DNA of 7,277 bases from Acidimicrobiales bacterium (GCA_030039575.1 JASHVH010000434.1:1-7277); one strand, 5' to 3'; counted from the first letter of the stretch, positions 1 to 5,747 are shown. Numbers and translations are program-made. The notes: generated by a model not told the origin, from the sequence alone.

Positions 1-11
1 TCAGTGGACAT
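1..11 (-). CDS. 5' end of a divergent gene, cut by the window edge
   Basis: Only the start codon and two and two-thirds further codons are inside the window (Met-Ser-Thr, then a codon beginning GA), so no product can be named. The start is supported by a perfect Shine-Dalgarno sequence, AAGGAGGT, reading leftwards on the minus strand (plus-strand 18-25), six bases ahead of the ATG at 9-11. It is the best ribosome binding site in the window. The gene is transcribed away from the baeRF gene at 158, so bases 12-157 would be a shared divergent promoter region. I found no convincing -35/-10 pair for it there. Confidence 0.6.
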
Positions 12-157
12 TGTCCGACCTCCTTATCTTCATGTGTCGGTTACCGCCTCATTTACGTGAAGCCGAGGACCGGCACCGTCGACTTCGGCGGCGCGACCAG
101 GGACCACGCCTAGCCTACTTGGCGGCGCCGCTTTCCACCGCGTAACGTAGCGAGGTC

Positions 158-1294
158 GTGGAGCCGCTCGAAGTTACGCCCAGCGGCCTGGGGCCAGCTG
201 AGCGCCCCGACCTGGCTGACCTGTACCGACGCTCAGGCCCTTTCGTGACTGTGTATTTTGACCCCGGCACCTCCTCGGAGATAGCCCGGCGAGAGGCCGA
301 GGTGCGGTGGGATGACATAAGCCGCGAGTTGGAAGACCAGGATGTTGCCAGGCCCACCGTGGACCGGATGGCGCGCGCGCTTTCCCGGGTCTCCGACGTA
401 GACCAGCGGGCCGGGGCGGCGTGCATTGTGGAGTCGGAGGGCGAAGTCTTGCTGCTGGAGACCGGCCCTACTCCCTTGGGACACGATTTCTCCCGGGTCG
501 GGGCCTTGCCGGCGCTGGGCCTGGTCCTCGAATGGCGTCAGCACGACGTCACTTATGTGACGGTACGGTGCGACCTGGCCGGGGCTGACATCATCCTCCA
601 CGGGCCCCGGGCCAACGTTTTGCTCGCCGCCGGGGAACAGGGCGTCAAGGACCCGCTCTTGCACCAGGCCCACTCGGGGGGCGCCTCGTACCCGCGGCAC
701 GAGCGCCGGGTCGAGAACAAGTGGGAGCACAACGCCAAAGATGTCGTCGACGTCCTGGACGCCTTGGTGGTGAGTGCCCGCCCACGGCTCGTCCTCTTCG
801 GAGGCGACGCGCGCGCCTGCGGTCTGCTGCTGGAGGACGCCAGTCCCGGTCTTCGCCCGTTACTCCAGGAGGTTCCCCTCGGCGCGGCGCAAAAGGGGGG
901 CCAGGAACACGACCGCGAGGCGGTGCGAACGGCGGTCGAGGCGGTGGTGGCGGCAGATACGGCCAGGCTCCTCGACCGCTACTCAGAGATGCGGGCGAAG
1001 TCGCTTGGCGTAGACGGCGCAAGGCCCGTATTGAGCGCTCTTACCGCGACGCAGGTGGAGACCTTGCTCGTCACCGAGCCACCAAACGACGAGCGGACCG
1101 CCTTCATGTCTTCTGACCCGGTGGCCGCCGGCCTGGAGCCCCAAGAAGTGGCTTCCCTAGGTGGTCAGCCCTTCGCCGCCCGGCTCGTGGACGTCGCCCT
1201 GGCCACCACTTTCCTCACCGGCGGCGCCGCTCGCATGGTGCCCGACCTGCCAGCGGAAGACGGTATGGCTGCCCTGCTGCGCTTCCCGGTCTGA
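158..1294 (+). CDS. eRF1-family protein (baeRF; Rv2629/Balon-like), putative ribosome-binding stress factor
   Basis: This 378-aa protein matches the bacterial archaeo-eukaryotic release factor family that includes mycobacterial Rv2629, a dormancy-regulon protein. Relatives (Balon) are reported to occupy the ribosomal A site during hibernation; other databases call the family Vms1-like peptidyl-tRNA hydrolases. Seen in the sequence: the N-terminal strand GPFVTVYFD (27-35); a middle domain whose GGQ-loop equivalent lies at about 173-195 (SGGAS, then RRVENKWEHNAKDV); the strand LVLFGGDARACGLL (211-224); and an L7Ae-like C-terminal part ending AALLRFPV. The catalytic glutamine of GGQ is not present at that loop. 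No signal peptide or membrane segment is visible, so it is cytoplasmic. The start is GTG, the first possible after an in-frame TAA at 143-145. Its ribosome binding site is poor (GCGAGG, about 2 bases away), so initiation may be leaderless. It appears to be a single-gene unit. The family call is solid; the exact role is inferred. Confidence 0.85.
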   Translation: MEPLEVTPSGLGPAERPDLADLYRRSGPFVTVYFDPGTSSEIARREAEVRWDDISRELEDQDVARPTVDRMARALSRVSDVDQRAGAACIVESEGEVLLLETGPTPLGHDFSRVGALPALGLVLEWRQHDVTYVTVRCDLAGADIILHGPRANVLLAAGEQGVKDPLLHQAHSGGASYPRHERRVENKWEHNAKDVVDVLDALVVSARPRLVLFGGDARACGLLLEDASPGLRPLLQEVPLGAAQKGGQEHDREAVRTAVEAVVAADTARLLDRYSEMRAKSLGVDGARPVLSALTATQVETLLVTEPPNDERTAFMSSDPVAAGLEPQEVASLGGQPFAARLVDVALATTFLTGGAARMVPDLPAEDGMAALLRFPV

Positions 1295-1340
1295 CGGCCA
1301 GCGGCTCTGCCGTCCTGCCCTCACGGGACTGAGGTTCCCG
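1293..1340 (+). terminator. two tandem hairpins after the baeRF gene, possible terminator
   Basis: GACGGC (1293-1298) pairs with GCCGTC (1309-1314) across a 10-base loop and overlaps the stop codon. CGGGA (1324-1328) then pairs with TCCCG (1336-1340) across 7 bases. There is no T run after either stem, so factor-independent termination is only a possibility. Stems this short also arise by chance in GC-rich DNA. Confidence 0.25.
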
Positions 1341-1484
1341 AGCGTCGCTAATGGCGCCGAATTTCGACGAACCGAGCGCCCTCGGCCGCCAGAAGCGCCC
1401 ACAGGTTTCACTGCCAATTGCGCGTCCCGGCGCCTCACCTTTTCCTTCCTTTATCGATCCCACTTAATCTTTTACGGGACTCAA

Positions 1485-1513
1485 TTATCAGAAGATATGT
1501 GCCTATGTAAGAT
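1485..1513 (+). promoter_or_regulatory. candidate sigma70-like promoter of adhA
   Basis: The 310-base gap before adhA (1295-1604) contains an abrupt AT-rich patch at about 1438-1520, unlike the surrounding coding DNA. Within it TTATCA (1485-1490) and TAAGAT (1508-1513) sit 17 bases apart, each matching the consensus at four of six positions, including the key T1, A2 and T6 of the -10 box. Transcription would start near 1520, giving a leader of about 85 bases. No gene is supported in this gap. Confidence 0.35.
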
Positions 1514-1532
1514 TTATGCATGGCTCCTAGCG

Positions 1533-1577
1533 CGACCATTGAACTCGGCCCGCATTGGTCGAGCGAGCTGAGCGGGC
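1533..1577 (+). promoter_or_regulatory. interlocked inverted repeats in the adhA leader
   Basis: CGACCA (1533-1538) is complementary to TGGTCG (1556-1561), and GCCCGC (1548-1553) to GCGGGC (1572-1577). The order of arms is A-B-A'-B', so the stems are either alternatives or an H-type pseudoknot. The element ends 16 bases before the adhA ribosome binding site. Either dyad could equally be a DNA operator. Six-base stems are common by chance at this GC content, so the call is tentative. Confidence 0.2.
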
Positions 1578-1604
1578 GCCGGGGATGAGGATCGGGAGTG
1601 GGCG

Positions 1605-2645
1605 ATGACTTTTGTCAGCTCGAAAACCATGCAGGCGTGGGTGGTGGACCAGCCCGGGCCGATCGAGACCAGCCCGCTGAGGTACGTGGAGAAACCTGTG
1701 CCGTCGCCGGCTCCCGGCGAACTCGTCGTCCAGGTCCTGGCCTGCGGTGTGTGCCGCACTGACCTGCATGTCAGCGAGGGTGACCTACCCGTGCACCGCG
1801 AGCACGTCACTCCCGGTCACATGGTGGTGGGCGTAGTGGTGGCACTGGGCGAGGGCGTAACCGACTATGCGCTAGGTGACCGGGCCGGCGTGGCGTGGCT
1901 GCGGTACGTGGACGGGACCTGCGCTTACTGCCGCCGCGGCAACGAGAACCTGTGCCCTAACTCGCTCTACACGGGTTGGGACGCCGACGGCGGGTACGCA
2001 GAGTTCACGACGGTGCCGGCATCGTTCGCCTACCGGCTGCCGCCGGGCGTGGCTGACGTGGAGCTGGCGCCGCTGCTGTGCGCCGGCATCATCGGCTACC
2101 GGGCGCTATTGCGCGCATCGCTGCCTGAGCGCGGCAAGCTCGGGTTGTACGGGTTCGGTGACAGCGCTCACCTGGTCGCCCAAGTAGCACTGGCGCAAGG
2201 TGCCACCGTCCACGCCCTCACCCGCGGCGATGCGTCCCAGCGGCTGGCGCTGGAGCTAGGCGCTGCGTCGGCCGGGGGCGCGTACGATTCTCCGCCGGAA
2301 CCGCTGGACAGCGCCATCCTGTTCGCGCCGGTCGGGGACCTCGTGCCAGTTGCGATGCGGGCGCTTGACCGCGGCGGAGTCCTCGCCGTGGCCGGGATCC
2401 ACCTCAGCGACACACCGCCGCTGAACTACGAGCGCGAGTTGTTTTATGAAAAAGAACTTCGCAGCGTCACTTCCAACACCAGGCAAAACGGCCGAGAGTT
2501 CCTCGCGCTGGCGATGCAGTACCACGTCCGGGCCACCACGCACGTGTACCCCATGTCACAAGCACAACAGGCCCTGCAGGACCTCAAAGCCGGCCGCTTC
2601 GACGGCGCGGCCGTCCTCGTAAACGATGGTCAAAATACGCAATGA
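1605..2645 (+). CDS. adhA: AdhA-type zinc-dependent alcohol dehydrogenase
   Basis: Medium-chain (MDR) alcohol dehydrogenase, 346 aa, expected to interconvert alcohols and aldehydes or ketones with NAD(P) in the cytoplasm. It follows mycobacterial AdhA (Rv1862) closely over its whole length, including [31 protein letters not shown] and [17 protein letters not shown]. Catalytic-zinc ligands are Cys50, His72 and Cys159. The structural-zinc loop runs from about 103 to 117, with Cys106, Cys109 and Cys117. The Rossmann segment [18 protein letters not shown] is at 179-196. Three positions are odd: the near-invariant Glu of the GHE motif is Met73, the first structural-zinc Cys is replaced by Asp103, and a glycine of the dinucleotide loop is Asp186. 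The ATG at 1605 has GGGAG six bases upstream (1594-1598) and gives the same N-terminal length as Rv1862. The next Met (codon 9) is a weaker alternative. The family is certain; the substrate is unknown and activity is uncertain because of the substitutions. Confidence 0.93.
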   Translation: MTFVSSKTMQAWVVDQPGPIETSPLRYVEKPVPSPAPGELVVQVLACGVCRTDLHVSEGDLPVHREHVTPGHMVVGVVVALGEGVTDYALGDRAGVAWLRYVDGTCAYCRRGNENLCPNSLYTGWDADGGYAEFTTVPASFAYRLPPGVADVELAPLLCAGIIGYRALLRASLPERGKLGLYGFGDSAHLVAQVALAQGATVHALTRGDASQRLALELGAASAGGAYDSPPEPLDSAILFAPVGDLVPVAMRALDRGGVLAVAGIHLSDTPPLNYERELFYEKELRSVTSNTRQNGREFLALAMQYHVRATTHVYPMSQAQQALQDLKAGRFDGAAVLVNDGQNTQ

Positions 2646-2729
2646 CGCATGCGATGGCCACCTCCGCCCAACTCAAAGTGACCGGAGGAGTTAGCCGGCG
2701 AAGCGAGGATAAAAATAAAGGACTAGAGA

Positions 2730-2742
2730 TTGATTCCCTCAA
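2730..2742 (+). promoter_or_regulatory. candidate HxlR operator, TTGATT-N3-TCAA
   Basis: TTGA-N5-TCAA forms an inverted repeat that covers the -35 box of hxlR. A protein bound here would block RNA polymerase, so autorepression is the natural reading. A near copy, identical at 10 of 13 positions, stands upstream of the MFS gene at 5332-5344. Which protein binds is inferred from context only. Confidence 0.35.
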
Positions 2743-2757
2743 CTGGCGGCCTATTAT
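2730..2757 (+). promoter_or_regulatory. sigma70-like promoter of hxlR, probably giving a leaderless mRNA
   Basis: TTGATT (2730-2735) and TATTAT (2752-2757) are 16 bases apart and match the -35 and -10 consensus at four and five of six positions. The expected transcription start, about seven bases after the -10 box, falls on the ATG of the regulator gene at 2764. The only SD-like string, GGGAG at 2758-2762, is one base from the ATG and too close to work normally. Confidence 0.6.
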
Positions 2758-2763
2758 GGGAGC

Positions 2764-3420
2764 ATGCGTTCTTATGGGCAGTACTGCGCAGTGGCCAAGG
2801 CCCTGGACCTCGTGGGCGACCGCTGGACCCTGCTGATCGTACGAGAGTTGCTGCTGCGGCCGTGCCGTTACGGGGAGCTTCAGGACGGCTTGCCTGGCAT
2901 TGCCACCAACCTGCTGGCAGAGCGGCTCCGGGCGTTGGAAGAAGATGGGCTTGTTGCCCGAGACGAGCCCGGTTGCTACCGGCTTACTGAACGCGGCCAG
3001 CAGTTAGGGGCTGTCGTGCGTGAGCTGACGCGATGGGGCGCGCTGTTGATGGCAGAGAAGGACAGCTCGGATGCCTTCCGGAGCCGCTGGCTCGAGATCC
3101 CGCTGGAATTGATGTTCGGGGGCAACGACCCGGGACGGCCTGAAGTTGAAGTCGAGATCCGTGCGGGGGACGAAGTGCTGACGCTCAACTCCCGGGCTGG
3201 CGAAGTGAAAATCCGCCGGGGGGTGGCTGTTTCCCCCGAGCTCGTCCTGACCGCCCCTCCGGACACGATGATAGGCATGCTGTCGGGCGGTCTCGACAAA
3301 AAGGCTGCCCTCGAACAAGGAGCGAGCATCCTCGGGGACTTCCGCCATTTGGCCCGTCTGCGCCGACGGGACTGGCTCGAAGACCCTCTGGGCCCAGCGC
3401 TCTCAACCTCCCGTCGTTAG
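2764..3420 (+). CDS. HxlR-family winged-helix regulator with SCP2-like C-terminal domain
   Basis: One-component transcription factor of 218 aa. Residues 1-95 are a typical HxlR winged helix: MRSYGQYC at the N-terminus, LVGDRWTLLIVRELLL (16-31), RYGELQDGLPGIATNLLAERLRALEEDGLV spanning the recognition helix (35-64), and YRLTERGQQL in the wing (72-81). Cys8 is at the position of the conserved N-terminal cysteine that serves as a redox or electrophile sensor in some HxlR proteins. Residues from about 105 to 205 form an extra domain resembling the SCP2-like (sterol-carrier-type) fold found in long actinobacterial HxlR regulators, and may bind a hydrophobic ligand; plain HxlR proteins are only about 110 aa. 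Leu81 is encoded by the rare codon TTA (3004-3006). The ATG at 2764 was chosen because it begins the conserved MRSYGQYC motif and coincides with the predicted transcription start. It lies 118 bases after adhA in the same direction and converges on the MFS gene, its likeliest target. The family is sure; target and ligand are inferred. Confidence 0.88.
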   Translation: MRSYGQYCAVAKALDLVGDRWTLLIVRELLLRPCRYGELQDGLPGIATNLLAERLRALEEDGLVARDEPGCYRLTERGQQLGAVVRELTRWGALLMAEKDSSDAFRSRWLEIPLELMFGGNDPGRPEVEVEIRAGDEVLTLNSRAGEVKIRRGVAVSPELVLTAPPDTMIGMLSGGLDKKAALEQGASILGDFRHLARLRRRDWLEDPLGPALSTSRR

Positions 3421-3454
3421 TTCCTGTGGTTGTGTTGCCGGGAATTGAATTTGC

Positions 3455-3468
3455 CAGGTGACCACCTG
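3455..3468. repeat. short dyad CAGGTG-AC-CACCTG
   Basis: A 6-2-6 inverted repeat 35 bases after the hxlR stop codon, in the convergent intergenic region. As RNA it would fold as a 5-bp stem with a 4-base loop and no T run. It could be a weak terminator component or a protein site; nothing favours either. Confidence 0.25.
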
Positions 3469-3559
3469 ACCGCCGCGTTCAGGGCGAGTTCAACACAAGT
3501 TCCTGCAAGCCTTTTTCCTCGCCGTTCCGCCCCCACGATGCGCGGTCAAGACAAGCCCT

Positions 3560-3591
3560 GGCCTCGGCTAGCCGCCCATCGCGCCGAGGCC
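3560..3591. terminator. 9-bp-stem hairpin between convergent genes, probable bidirectional terminator
   Basis: GGCCTCGGC (3560-3568) and GCCGAGGCC (3583-3591) are perfect inverted repeats around a 14-base loop. The hairpin lies 20 bases beyond the stop codon of the minus-strand MFS gene and 139 bases beyond hxlR, where a shared terminator is expected. No real T tract follows on either strand, which is common for actinobacterial terminators. On the plus strand only, GCCC-TTCG-GGGC (3589-3600) can form an overlapping hairpin with a stable UUCG tetraloop. Confidence 0.5.
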
Positions 3592-3610
3592 CTTCGGGGC
3601 TCATCATGGT

Positions 3611-5194
3611 TCACTTGGCCGTCAACGCCTGCAGTTCCCTCTGGCTCGGCCGAATTGCGGGCTGGGCCGGCGGAGCGGGCTGGACTGGCTGGGCGGGCTG
3701 TGAGGGGAGGAACAGGACTGCCATGACGGCGCCGACCGCGGCCACTCCCCCGGCTACGAGAGCCCCGAAGGTGAGGCCACGCAGGAAGGCGTCGCTAGCG
3801 GCGTGCTGCAGTGCCTGCCCGAGAGCAGGGTGACCGAGGGACGCGATTTTTTGGGCAGCCAGGTAGGCCGCGCCCACAGACTCATGGGCGATGCGGGCAA
3901 CGCGGCCCGGGACACCGCCGGGGATGGCGGCGCTGAGCCGGCTGCCGTATACGGACGCGTAGACGCTGCCGATCACAGCGACGCCCAGCGTGCCGCCGAT
4001 GAGCCTGGTGGAGTCGTTCACGGCCGAGCCGATACCCGCCTTGCGCCGAGAAATGGCTCCCATTATGGACTCCGTAGCCGGTGCCGACGTGAGGCCCATG
4101 CCCAGCCCATAGAGGACCATCTGGGCCGCAATGACGGCGTAATCGAGCGTTGTGCTCGACGTCGAAGCCACCCAGGCGTAGAAACCGGCCATCGCCACCA
4201 ACCCCGCCGTGACGATGAGCTTGGTCCCGGCACGCACGGAGAGCTGGGTCCCGGCTACGGACCCCACTCCCACCGATAGCGCCACCGGGAGCAGGCGGAC
4301 CCCGGTCGAGAGCGGGCCATAGCCCCTCACGAACTGAAAGTACTGGGTGGCCAGAAAGATAAAGCCGAACAGGGTAAAGGACCCGACCGTCACGGCTGCG
4401 CTCGCCGCGCTAAAACGCATGTTGCGGAACAGGCTCACATCAAGCATGGGGTGCTCGGCAGTGCGCTCGCGCAGGATAAACGCGCCCAAGAGGAGAGTTG
4501 AGCCGGCAAAGCCGGCCAAGCTGCGAGCCGCTCCCCAGCCGAAGGTGGGGGCCTCGATGATGGTGAACACCAGCAGCGCCATGGCCACCGACGACAGGGC
4601 CAGGCCGGCAATGTCGAGGGGGGCGACATCTGGGTGCTTGGACGTGGGGACTGCGAACCCCACCAACGCCAGGGCAACTGCGGCCACGGGTGCCATTGCG
4701 ATGAAAATGCTTCCCCAGCTGAAATGCTCGAGCAGCCACCCACCCACGATCGGCCCCATCGCGATGGCGACACCCGCGATAGCTCCCCACAAGCCGATGG
4801 CCCGAGCCCGCTCTCCCCTCTCGGTGAAAACGTTGGAGATGACCGAAAGCGTGGCCGGGAAAGTCATGGCGGCGCCGAGCCCCATTACCGACCTGGCCGC
4901 GATGAGCTGGGCCGGGTCGGTTGTGAACCCGCCTACCAGGCTCGCAGTACCTACCACCAACAGGCCCCCAAGGAGCATCCCCTTGCGGCCAAACCGGTCG
5001 GAGAGACTGCCGAAGCTCAGCAGCAGCGCGGCGAACACCAAGTTGTAAGCGTCGACGACCCACTGCAGCTGAGTGGTGGTCGCGTGAAGCTCTCGGACCA
5101 GGGCCGGGAGCGCCACATTGACCATGGTCGTGTCCAGGTTGACGAGGAACGCCGCAAGAAGCAGCGCGGCGAGGATGAGGGGTTTTGACCGCAT
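3611..5194 (-). CDS. DHA2-family (EmrB/QacA-type) MFS multidrug efflux transporter
   Basis: Inner-membrane proton-driven drug exporter of 527 aa, the usual length for 14-helix DHA2 members. Hallmarks in order: motif D1 LDTTMVNVALP (20-30) in the first helix; WVVDAYNL (45-52); motif A GSLSDRFGRKG (62-72) in the loop between helices 2 and 3; RSVMGLGAAMTFPATLSVI (101-119); and antiporter motif C, GVAIAMGPIVGGW (141-153), in helix 5. Many further hydrophobic segments run to about residue 495. The C-terminal tail is hydrophilic and carries a QPAQPVQPAPPAQPA proline-rich repeat (499-513) not typical of the family. The ATG is preceded by GGAGGT at a spacing of 8 bases (plus-strand 5203-5208). It has its own promoter about 100 bases upstream and converges on the HxlR regulator, a frequent partner of such exporters. 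Substrates cannot be told from sequence. Confidence in the family is high. Confidence 0.93.
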   Translation of the reverse strand: MRSKPLILAALLLAAFLVNLDTTMVNVALPALVRELHATTTQLQWVVDAYNLVFAALLLSFGSLSDRFGRKGMLLGGLLVVGTASLVGGFTTDPAQLIAARSVMGLGAAMTFPATLSVISNVFTERGERARAIGLWGAIAGVAIAMGPIVGGWLLEHFSWGSIFIAMAPVAAVALALVGFAVPTSKHPDVAPLDIAGLALSSVAMALLVFTIIEAPTFGWGAARSLAGFAGSTLLLGAFILRERTAEHPMLDVSLFRNMRFSAASAAVTVGSFTLFGFIFLATQYFQFVRGYGPLSTGVRLLPVALSVGVGSVAGTQLSVRAGTKLIVTAGLVAMAGFYAWVASTSSTTLDYAVIAAQMVLYGLGMGLTSAPATESIMGAISRRKAGIGSAVNDSTRLIGGTLGVAVIGSVYASVYGSRLSAAIPGGVPGRVARIAHESVGAAYLAAQKIASLGHPALGQALQHAASDAFLRGLTFGALVAGGVAAVGAVMAVLFLPSQPAQPVQPAPPAQPAIRPSQRELQALTAK

Positions 5195-5250
5195 GGGGTT
5201 GCACCTCCGTTGGGCTGTGACTTGACCTTGTGAAGCACAAAAATGGCATT

Positions 5251-5284
5251 AGAGCTCCACGCAGAACTTCTCCAGCGGAGCTCT
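5251..5284 (-). promoter_or_regulatory. 8-bp inverted repeat in the MFS leader (operator or mRNA hairpin)
   Basis: AGAGCTCC (5251-5258) and GGAGCTCT (5277-5284) are perfect inverted repeats separated by 18 bases. They begin about three bases downstream of the predicted transcription start of the MFS gene. That position fits a repressor site blocking early elongation, or a 5' hairpin on the mRNA. Each arm contains the palindrome GAGCTC. Confidence 0.4.
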
Positions 5285-5293
5285 GAGCTTTAG

Positions 5294-5321
5294 ATTATCA
5301 AGTATTGGCTCTCGAAGTCAA
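5294..5321 (-). promoter_or_regulatory. strong sigma70-like promoter of the MFS gene
   Basis: On the minus strand TTGACT (plus-strand 5316-5321) and GATAAT (5294-5299) are separated by 16 bases, each five of six to consensus. Transcription would start near 5287, leaving a leader of about 93 bases before the ATG at 5194. Both boxes are embedded in copies of CTTGA (5318-5322 and 5298-5302), so a protein recognising that pentamer would cover them. Confidence 0.6.
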
Positions 5322-5330
5322 GGAGCTGAA

Positions 5331-5345
5331 CTTGATTTTTTCAAG
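5331..5345. promoter_or_regulatory. candidate operator CTTGA-N5-TCAAG upstream of the MFS promoter
   Basis: A perfect 5-5-5 inverted repeat with an all-T spacer, about 10 bases upstream of the MFS -35 box. Its core TTGATTTTTTCAA agrees at 10 of 13 positions with the dyad over the hxlR -35 box at 2730-2742. Lying upstream of the -35, it could serve activation or cooperative repression. Confidence 0.35.
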
Positions 5346-5441
5346 GTGACTACAGGACCGGGCCGTGAAGGGGGCATCGCCGTACGGTGAAGCGCCCTGC
5401 AGAGAGGTCCTCGGGGGGATGCAGGCAGTCAGCGATAGGAG

Positions 5442-5747
5442 TCAACCGGAGGCCCAAGGCCGGAGGAAGCGTGCAACCTGTTCGGCGCCTTCGACCGGGT
5501 GGGCCACGGCGGGGGCGAGCCCGCCGCCGTCGGCGGTCGCGGTCCCGTCAGGGTCGAGCAGGCCGATGAGGGCCTCGATGTCCCCGGCTTCCCATGCCTG
5601 CTTGAAGTGCCTGACGACGGCCGTCTGCTCGGCTATCGGAGTCGGAGGCGCCTGAGCAGCGCGAACGCGGCGGCGGGCTGAGGAGGCCAATTGGCGGCAG
5701 GCCGCCGGGGTACGGCCGAGGACCTGCGCCACTTCGGCGAAGGCCCA
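5442..5747 (-). pseudogene. remnant of an ECF41/SigJ-type sigma factor (end of region 4 plus start of SnoaL-like domain)
   Basis: About 101 codons of what is normally a roughly 300-residue sigma factor. The reading frame opens immediately after an amber codon (TAG at 5748-5750) with WAFAEVAQVLGRTPAACRQL, the region 4.2 helix-turn-helix, followed by ARRRV. Then comes AVVRHFKQAWEAGDIEALIGLL and a DGGG motif (about 5520-5531), which start the SnoaL-like C-terminal extension typical of ECF41 sigma factors. Region 2, the linker and most of region 4 are missing, and the SnoaL domain stops after about 55 residues at a TGA. A GTG at 5730-5732 could in principle start a 96-aa peptide, but it would lack the first part of the helix-turn-helix. 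With no core-binding region 2 it cannot act as a sigma factor. I read it as a decayed gene fragment; expression as a small DNA-binding peptide is a remote alternative. Confidence 0.75.

Noticed and set aside
1324..1340. GGGACT-containing dyad compared with a DosR box, considered because Rv2629 belongs to the dormancy regulon
   Set aside because: The half-site spacing is one base too long, the flanks do not match, and it lies after the baeRF gene rather than before it. GGGACT at about 1476-1481 and GGGACC near 105 have no second half-site.
2642..2836. 64-codon plus-strand frame whose ATG overlaps the adhA stop (ATGA)
   Set aside because: The overlap looks like translational coupling, but the frame runs through the hxlR promoter and 73 bases into hxlR, resembles no protein, and has no SD.
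3803..5188. Long plus-strand frames opposite the MFS gene (158, 233 and 184 codons)
   Set aside because: They are antisense to a clear transporter, have Arg/Pro/Gly-rich composition, and follow from GC-rich third positions.
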